Shown in pieces: positions 13,846 through 18,189 of a stretch of DNA of 18,189 nucleotides. The stretch covers positions 1 to 18,189 of the forward strand of contig DATJPK010000074.1 of assembly GCA_035506435.1 (NCBI GenBank). The letters run 5' to 3'. The notes under the pieces are model-generated. The model searched no databases. It was not told the DNA's origin and saw only the letters and a list, made by a program, of their open reading frames with translations. The position numbers and the translations under genes were made by a program. Source of the stretch: JACTUA01 sp035506435. Its GTDB lineage: Archaea > Halobacteriota > Methanomicrobia > Methanomicrobiales > JACTUA01. Within the stretch, counting starts at the first letter, position 1. Each line of letters opens with the position of its first letter.

Positions 13846-14205
13846 ATGGAAGAACAAGGCGGGATCTTTGCAGCCGGTATCTGGGATGTCAGGCCGGGGA
13901 ACGAGCAGGCCTTCATCGAGGCCTGGAAGGAATTCTCCGCCTGGACGGCCATGCACCAGAAGGGATCGGGATATGGCAACCTCATCCAGGACCTGGACAA
14001 CCCGACCAGGTTCATGTCCTTCGGTCCCTGGGACGACCTGGAGAGCGTCCAGGCATGGCGCCGGCAGCCGGAGTTCAGGAAGGCCATCGCCCGGTTTGCC
14101 GAGCTGTGCGACCATATCACCCCGGGGACCTTCAGGCTCGTTGCCGGCGAGGGCAGCGGGGAACATAAGTTCTGGATCCCGGGTCCCGAAACCCGCCGTC
14201 CCTGA
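13846..14205 (+). CDS. ABM-type dimeric alpha/beta-barrel protein
   Basis: A 119-residue protein resembling the antibiotic biosynthesis monooxygenase (ABM) superfamily, small ferredoxin-like folds that dimerise into a barrel. Features matching the family are the first strand IFAAGIWDVRPGNEQAFIEAW, the middle LIQDLDNPTRFMSFGPWDD and the helix SVQAWRRQPEFRKAI. The ABM label describes a fold; in an anaerobe an oxygen-using reaction is unlikely, and heme, quinone or small-molecule handling are open alternatives. The ATG at 13846 has GAGG at 13836-13839, six bases upstream; a TTG at 13834 is in frame but overlaps that site. A weak TATA-like CATTTAGC (13806-13813) could give it its own short-leader transcript. 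Confidence 0.8.
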   Translation: MEEQGGIFAAGIWDVRPGNEQAFIEAWKEFSAWTAMHQKGSGYGNLIQDLDNPTRFMSFGPWDDLESVQAWRRQPEFRKAIARFAELCDHITPGTFRLVAGEGSGEHKFWIPGPETRRP

Positions 14206-14279
14206 TTCTGCATGGAAGGCCCGGGCGTCCATGCCATAGCCCATCGCCTCTCCTCAGGAAGCAGGTGAAATAAGGCGCG

Positions 14280-15731
14280 TCATTCCTGCCTTTCCTCCCC
14301 CTCCCCGGGACGGCACGGCACTCCCTTCACGAGGAACGACATCGCCGCGGCCGCGAGGCAGAGGAGGATGCCGACAGCAAAGGCAACCCGGAACCCGCTC
14401 GTGAGGATATCCGGGGGAAGGTCCGCCGCGGTGACCCCCGGAAGGTGGGCCGCCTGAGCACCGATCACGGCGAGGGCCACGGTCCCGAAGAGGGCGGTCC
14501 CCACGGTGTCCCCGATGTTCTTCGTCGTGTTCATCACCCCCGAGCCCATCCCTTTCTCGCTCCGGCTGCACTGGCCAAGGATCTGGCTCATGTTCGGCGG
14601 GAAGAAGAAGCCCATGGCTAGCCCGAGGCAGAGAAGGGCGGCGAGAGTATAGGGGAGGGAGGTGGCAGGAGAGAGGCCGGCGAAGAGAATGAGGCTCCCC
14701 GCCGCGAGGAGGGAGGCCCCCGTGGCAAAGGGCCGGGCCCCGCGCCGGTCGGCGAGGCTCCCGGACAGGGGGCCGGCGACCATGAGGGCGACCGCCGGCA
14801 CGGCGAGGAGAAGGCCCGCGGTGCTCGTCGGGAGCCCCTTCACCTTCTCGAAGAAGAAGGGGAGGAGGAACTCGGACCCGCCGAGGGCGGCCATGATGAG
14901 GAGGCCCGCGCCGTTCGCGAGCGTGAAGTCCCGGTTCGAGAGGAGCCGGAGGTTGAGGAGGGGGTCAGGCACCCGGAGCTCCCTCCGGAGGAACGCCGCC
15001 CAGAAGATCGCCGAGAGGAGGAGGGACCCGAGGATGGCCGGCGAGGTCCACCCCAGGTAAATGCCGTCGGAAAGGGGCCAGAGGAGGGTGAGGAGGGCGA
15101 GGAAGAAGAGCACCGAGCCCCCGAGGTCGAAGGGGAGGTCGCGGCGTTCGGGGGCCCCGGGCGGGAGGACGGCGTACCCGAGGGCGAGGGCGAAGATCCC
15201 GACGGGGACGTTGATGAAGAAGATCCAGTGCCAGCTCAGGTACTCGGTGAGGATCCCCCCGATGATCGGCCCGCCGGCGATGCCGAGGGAGGTGGCGGTC
15301 GCGAGGATGCCGAGGGCCCTGCCGCGGTTCTCCCTCGGGAGGTTGAGGGCAATGAGGGCCGGGCCGAGGGCCTGCAGGGCGGCTGCCCCGGCGCCCTGGA
15401 GTACCCGGAAGCCGATGAGGTGGGTCACCTCCCCCGAGAGCCCGCAGAGGAGCGATCCCGCGGTGAAGACCAGGAACCCGCCCAGGAAGACCGGGCGGAA
15501 GCCGTGGAGGTCCCCGAGCCGGCCGAAGAGGAGGAGCGTGCTTGAGAGGACGAGGAGGTACCCGATGATGACCCAGGAAACGAGCCCGAGCCGGGCCCCG
15601 AAGGAGGCGGAGATTGCCGGGAGGGAGATGTTCACGATGGTGGCGTCGAGGGCCCCCATGAAGGACGCGAGTGCAACGACCGTGACGAGAAGCCGCCTTC
15701 TCCCGGGGGTGAGCTCCGGATCCGCTGCCAT
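14280..15731 (-). CDS. MFS transporter, DHA2 (14-helix) drug-efflux type
   Basis: A 483-residue major facilitator of the EmrB/QacA (DHA2) family, expected to export toxic or amphipathic compounds in exchange for protons. Signatures are the D1 motif LDATIVNISLP (28-38), motif A GRLGDLHGFR (70-79), the helix 4 arginine region IGFRVLQGAGAAAL, and motif C ending GIAGGPIIGGIL. The length and hydrophobic pattern fit 14 membrane helices. Motif A lacks the usual terminal RK/RR pair. No ribosome binding site precedes the ATG at 15731; TAATACC or TTGATAAG at 15755-15772 (minus strand) could be TATA elements, implying a short leader. It is divergent from another DHA2 transporter. The substrate cannot be inferred. 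Confidence 0.92.
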   Translation of the reverse strand: MAADPELTPGRRRLLVTVVALASFMGALDATIVNISLPAISASFGARLGLVSWVIIGYLLVLSSTLLLFGRLGDLHGFRPVFLGGFLVFTAGSLLCGLSGEVTHLIGFRVLQGAGAAALQALGPALIALNLPRENRGRALGILATATSLGIAGGPIIGGILTEYLSWHWIFFINVPVGIFALALGYAVLPPGAPERRDLPFDLGGSVLFFLALLTLLWPLSDGIYLGWTSPAILGSLLLSAIFWAAFLRRELRVPDPLLNLRLLSNRDFTLANGAGLLIMAALGGSEFLLPFFFEKVKGLPTSTAGLLLAVPAVALMVAGPLSGSLADRRGARPFATGASLLAAGSLILFAGLSPATSLPYTLAALLCLGLAMGFFFPPNMSQILGQCSRSEKGMGSGVMNTTKNIGDTVGTALFGTVALAVIGAQAAHLPGVTAADLPPDILTSGFRVAFAVGILLCLAAAAMSFLVKGVPCRPGEGEERQE

Positions 15732-15775
15732 GGGAAGAGGTGGGCCCGGCCGGTATTAGGCACTTATCAAACGTT

Positions 15776-15806
15776 CCTGCCGCCATCCCGCAGGCGGCGC
15801 AGGGAT
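15776..15806. repeat. Inverted repeat between divergent MFS genes
   Basis: GCCGCC (15779-15784) is complementary to GGCGGC (15793-15798), and overlapping ATCCC (15785-15789) is complementary to GGGAT (15802-15806). The cluster lies between the two promoter regions and could be an operator, but in such GC-rich sequence chance symmetry is common. Confidence 0.3.
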
Positions 15807-15858
15807 CCGCAACCGCTACCTTAAATCCCTCCCTCCTCCCACGGTACCCGGGAGTTTC

Positions 15859-17256
15859 ATGCCGGACAGGAGCGCCGGGCGGGTCGCCCTCTTCATCGCG
15901 GTCCTCGCCGGTTACCTCGCCCCCTTCGATATCTCGGCGGTGAACATCGCCCTCCCGAGCATCGGGGCCGAGTTCTCGATGGACGCCGTCACCCTCTCCT
16001 GGGTGAGCACCGCCTACCTCCTCTCGGCCGCCGTCTTCCTCGTCCCGTTCGGCCGGATCGCGGACATCGTCGGGAGGAAGCGGGTCTTCGTGCTCGGCAT
16101 CTCCCTCTTCGCCTCCGCCTCCTTCCTGATGGCCCTCACCGTGATCCCCGCGACCATTATTCCCATAAGGGTAGTGCAGGGGATGGGGGGCGCCCTCATC
16201 TACGGGACCGCGGTGGCCATCCTGACGGCGGTCACCCCTGCCGAGGACCGGGGCAAGGCCCTCGGGATCTACACCACGGCGGTCTACCTGGGCCTCTCGA
16301 CCGGGCCGTTCCTCGGGGGCTTCCTCACCGCGGCCGTCGGCTGGCGGTGGATCTTCATCGTGAACGTCCCCATCGGCATCCTCGCCCTCCTGCTCATCCG
16401 CTGGAAGCTCCACGGCGAGTGGGCCGACGCCCGGGGTGAGGGCTTCGATTCCCCGGGCGCCGTCCTCTACGGCCTCTCCCTCGTTGCCGTGATGCTCGGG
16501 TTCACCTGGCTGCCTGCCCTCCCCGGCCTCCTCATGATCCTCCTCGGGGTCCTCCTCCTCGCCGGCTTCGTCCTCCAGGAACGGCGCGTCAGGCACCCGG
16601 TCCTCGACACCGTCCTCTTCACGGGGAACCGGGTCTTCGCCCTCTCGAACATCGCTGCACTCATCAACTATGCGGCCACCTTTGCCGTTACCTTCTTCCT
16701 CTCGTTCTATTTCCAGTACATCCGGGGATTCGACGCCGCGATGGCGGGATTGATCCTCGTCACCCAGCCCATCCTCCAGGCGGTCCTCTCTTCGCCGGCA
16801 GGCCGGCTCTCCGACCGTGTCGAGCCCGGGAAGGTCGCGTCGGCGGGGATGGGGCTCTGCGCCGCAGGGCTCTTCCTCCTCGCCTTTATCCATGGGAACA
16901 CGCCCCTCCCCTACCTCGTCGCGGCGCTCGCCCTCCTCGGGGTCGGCTTCGCCCTCTTCTCGTCACCGAACACGAACGCGGTGATGTCCTCGGTGGAGCG
17001 GCGGTGTTACGGGGTCGCGTCGGGGACCCTCGGGACCATGCGCTACATCGGGCAGATGCTCTCGATGGGGATCGCGATGACCCTCTTTGCCGTCTTCATC
17101 GGGCAGGTGGAAATCGGGCCGGCGAACTACCCAGGGCTCCTCTCTGCCATCCAGACGGGGTTCCTGATCATGACCGTGCTCTGCGTCATCGGGATCTTCC
17201 CGTCACTTGCCCGGGGGAAGATGAGGGAAGGGGAGAAGGGGACCTGCAGGGTCTGA
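15859..17256 (+). CDS. MFS transporter, DHA2 (14-helix) drug-efflux type
   Basis: A 465-residue DHA2-family major facilitator and distant paralogue of its divergent neighbour. The D1 motif is FDISAVNIALP (23-33), with Phe-Asp-Ile-Ser in place of Leu-Asp-x-Thr. Motif A is complete (GRIADIVGRKR, 65-75), IRVVQGMGGALIYG marks helix 4, and motif C ends LSTGPFLGGFL. Fourteen helices are plausible from the hydrophobic pattern. The ATG at 15859 has GGGAG about five bases upstream, and a TATA-like CTTAAATC (15820-15827) predicts a start near 15849, so the leader is very short. The gene ends five bases from the convergent lipoprotein gene, with no terminator between. The substrate is unknown. Confidence 0.92.
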   Translation: MPDRSAGRVALFIAVLAGYLAPFDISAVNIALPSIGAEFSMDAVTLSWVSTAYLLSAAVFLVPFGRIADIVGRKRVFVLGISLFASASFLMALTVIPATIIPIRVVQGMGGALIYGTAVAILTAVTPAEDRGKALGIYTTAVYLGLSTGPFLGGFLTAAVGWRWIFIVNVPIGILALLLIRWKLHGEWADARGEGFDSPGAVLYGLSLVAVMLGFTWLPALPGLLMILLGVLLLAGFVLQERRVRHPVLDTVLFTGNRVFALSNIAALINYAATFAVTFFLSFYFQYIRGFDAAMAGLILVTQPILQAVLSSPAGRLSDRVEPGKVASAGMGLCAAGLFLLAFIHGNTPLPYLVAALALLGVGFALFSSPNTNAVMSSVERRCYGVASGTLGTMRYIGQMLSMGIAMTLFAVFIGQVEIGPANYPGLLSAIQTGFLIMTVLCVIGIFPSLARGKMREGEKGTCRV

Positions 17257-17261
17257 AAGGC

Positions 17262-17777
17262 CTAATCCGAACCCTCAACGATCGCGGTGAGCCCGCCCGG
17301 CTCCTCCCAGCCGATCTTCAGGGTGGCCCAGGTTATGGTCATCCCTGTCCGGGCATCTGTCATGGTCAGGGTGATATCCACGGGTCGTTTCTCCTTTCCG
17401 CCGGATTCCGGGACGTAGGACCAGTACACCGGATCGGATGTCCCGGTATAGGTCGAACCAAGTTCGATGACCTTGAAATCGGGCGGCCCCCAGTGGTAGA
17501 AGCTGCCGAAGGAGGTCTCCCAGGTGAATCGGACATCTTCGGGGGGGATCCCGGTGACGTTCTCCGGCGTGAGCCGGATGCCGATGGTAGAGGACATCGC
17601 GGGGTTGTATCGTGTCGGGGTCGCATTGATAGCCAGGGGGAGGGCGACGGCCGTGGCCCGCTCGTGCCCAGCTCCGGGAGGCATGGGAGAACCGGGGCCG
17701 GGACCATAAGGGGCGAGGCAGCCACAGGTGAGCAGGGTAGCGACGATGAAGGCGGAAGACAGGATGCGACAATCCAT
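17262..17777 (-). CDS. Small secreted lipoprotein, function unknown
   Basis: A 171-residue protein with an N-terminal signal (MDCRILSSAFIVATLLTCGC) ending in a lipobox-like TCGC, so Cys20 is the likely lipid-anchored residue on the outside of the membrane. A Pro/Gly-rich linker (APYGPGPGSPMPPGAG) follows, then about 130 residues rich in beta-prone Thr, Val and Ile. These contain WETSFGSFYHWGPP and YWSYVPESGGKEKRPVDITLT, suggesting an Ig-like beta sandwich. I recognise no enzyme motif. The ATG at 17777 has no ribosome binding site; CTATTTTC (minus strand, around 17802-17810) could be a TATA element giving a nearly leaderless mRNA. Binding to an envelope partner or ligand is possible but unsupported. 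Confidence 0.75.
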   Translation of the reverse strand: MDCRILSSAFIVATLLTCGCLAPYGPGPGSPMPPGAGHERATAVALPLAINATPTRYNPAMSSTIGIRLTPENVTGIPPEDVRFTWETSFGSFYHWGPPDFKVIELGSTYTGTSDPVYWSYVPESGGKEKRPVDITLTMTDARTGMTITWATLKIGWEEPGGLTAIVEGSD

Positions 17778-17858
17778 GGAAACCGGATTAGCCGGGGCTG
17801 ATAGAAAATAGTGCCGATGCTGCTGGAAAGAATTTCGCGATAACAGGAATGCCGGAAG

Positions 17859-17868
17859 AAAAAAAAAG
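17859..17868 (-). terminator. T-run terminator of rpl12
   Basis: On the minus strand, nine consecutive T (17859-17867) follow CCCC seven bases after the rpl12 stop codon. A short GGG/CCC stem that overlaps the stop codon precedes them. This is a strong archaeal termination signal for the ribosomal transcript. Confidence 0.7.
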
Positions 17869-17874
17869 GGGATT

Positions 17875-18189
17875 TTACCCGAAGAGGGCGCCGAGGCCGG
17901 CCATCGCCGACTCTTCCTCGTGCTTCTTGTCCTCCTTCTTCTCCTCGGCGGCCGGGGCCGCTGCGGCGGCTGCCGGTGCGGCGGCTGCTGCCGGGGCTGC
18001 GGCGACCGGTGCGACCGCGGCCTTCGCGATGGCATCGGCGATGTTCACGCCGTCGAGGGCGGCCACGAGGGCCTTTACCCGGGAGTCGTCCACCGCGACG
18101 CCTGCCGCGGTAAGGACGCTCTTCACGCTCGCTTCGTCGATCTTCTTTCCTGCGTGGTGCAGGAGCAGTGCAGCATAGATGTACTCCAT
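17875..18189 (-). CDS. rpl12: 50S ribosomal protein P1/L12 (stalk)
   Basis: A 104-residue archaeal stalk protein that recruits translation factors to the large subunit as dimers on P0/L10. The start MEYIYAALLLHHAGKKIDE is the archaeal L12 dimerisation domain (residues 1-58), followed by an Ala/Pro hinge (about 59-82), a charged EEKKEDKKHEEES stretch and the factor-binding C-terminus MAGLGALFG. The length and ends are complete, with the ATG being the last codon of the window. In archaea this gene normally ends an L1-L10-L12 operon, so those genes probably lie just past 18189 on the minus strand. Confidence 0.97.
   Translation of the reverse strand: MEYIYAALLLHHAGKKIDEASVKSVLTAAGVAVDDSRVKALVAALDGVNIADAIAKAAVAPVAAAPAAAAAPAAAAAAPAAEEKKEDKKHEEESAMAGLGALFG

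Noticed and set aside
14965..16893. A 642-codon minus-strand frame spanning both MFS genes
   Set aside because: It crosses the divergent promoter region and both transporter genes in a non-coding-like composition (long Gly/Glu/Asp and Pro/Arg runs).
17849..18178. A 109-codon plus-strand frame opposite rpl12
   Set aside because: Its Ala/Gly runs simply mirror the Ala-rich hinge codons of rpl12 on the other strand.

Overview
The window comes from a GC-rich euryarchaeal methanogen, most likely of the order Methanomicrobiales (Methanoculleus- or Methanolinea-like; the genus is a guess). The evidence is archaeal ribosomal proteins uS15, eS1 and P1/L12, a KEOPS Pcc1 subunit, a methanogen-type (class II, type 2) seryl-tRNA synthetase, an archaeal-type phosphoglycerate mutase (ApgM), HypF for [NiFe]-hydrogenase maturation, and archaeal TATA-box promoters. 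It is compact: no gap between genes exceeds about 215 bases. I see no tRNA, rRNA, CRISPR array, insertion sequence or integrase.

Layout. (1) Positions 1-402, minus strand: the membrane-sensor start of a protein that runs off the left edge, probably a signal-transduction kinase. (2) 402-593: an intergenic region with promoter-like boxes and a strongly base-paired cloverleaf-like RNA (489-571) just ahead of the uS15 ribosome binding site. (3) 593-4723, plus: a tight information-processing operon, rps15 - RecJ/DHH nuclease - pcc1 - serS (type 2) - rps3ae, with gaps or overlaps of 4 to 22 bases, closed by a hairpin plus T-run. (4) 4724-4936: the leader of apgM, with a G-rich tandem repeat and mutually exclusive hairpins around the only ribosome-binding-like sequence. 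(5) 4937-7020, plus: apgM, overlapped by a methyltransferase-like gene of unknown function. (6) 7046-11393, minus: a small conserved-looking protein, a six-helix membrane protein, and a three-gene overlapping operon (dual-HTH protein, COG1497-like regulator, Ski2-like helicase with a zinc-finger N-terminus). (7) 11425-11438: a near-palindromic TATA box that appears to serve both this operon and the divergent hypF. (8) 11472-14205, plus: hypF and a small ABM-type alpha/beta-barrel protein. (9) 14280-17256: two divergent 14-helix MFS drug-efflux-type transporters. (10) 17262-17777, minus: a small lipoprotein. (11) 17875-18189, minus: rpl12, whose start codon is the last codon of the window.

How it works together. 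The first operon couples translation (uS15, eS1, SerRS), tRNA t6A modification (Pcc1) and DNA replication/repair (RecJ-like). apgM serves lower glycolysis/gluconeogenesis. HypF supports the hydrogenases used in hydrogenotrophic methanogenesis. The parts least explained by known biology are the structured RNA before rps15, the HTH-HTH-helicase operon, and the methyltransferase-like partner of apgM.
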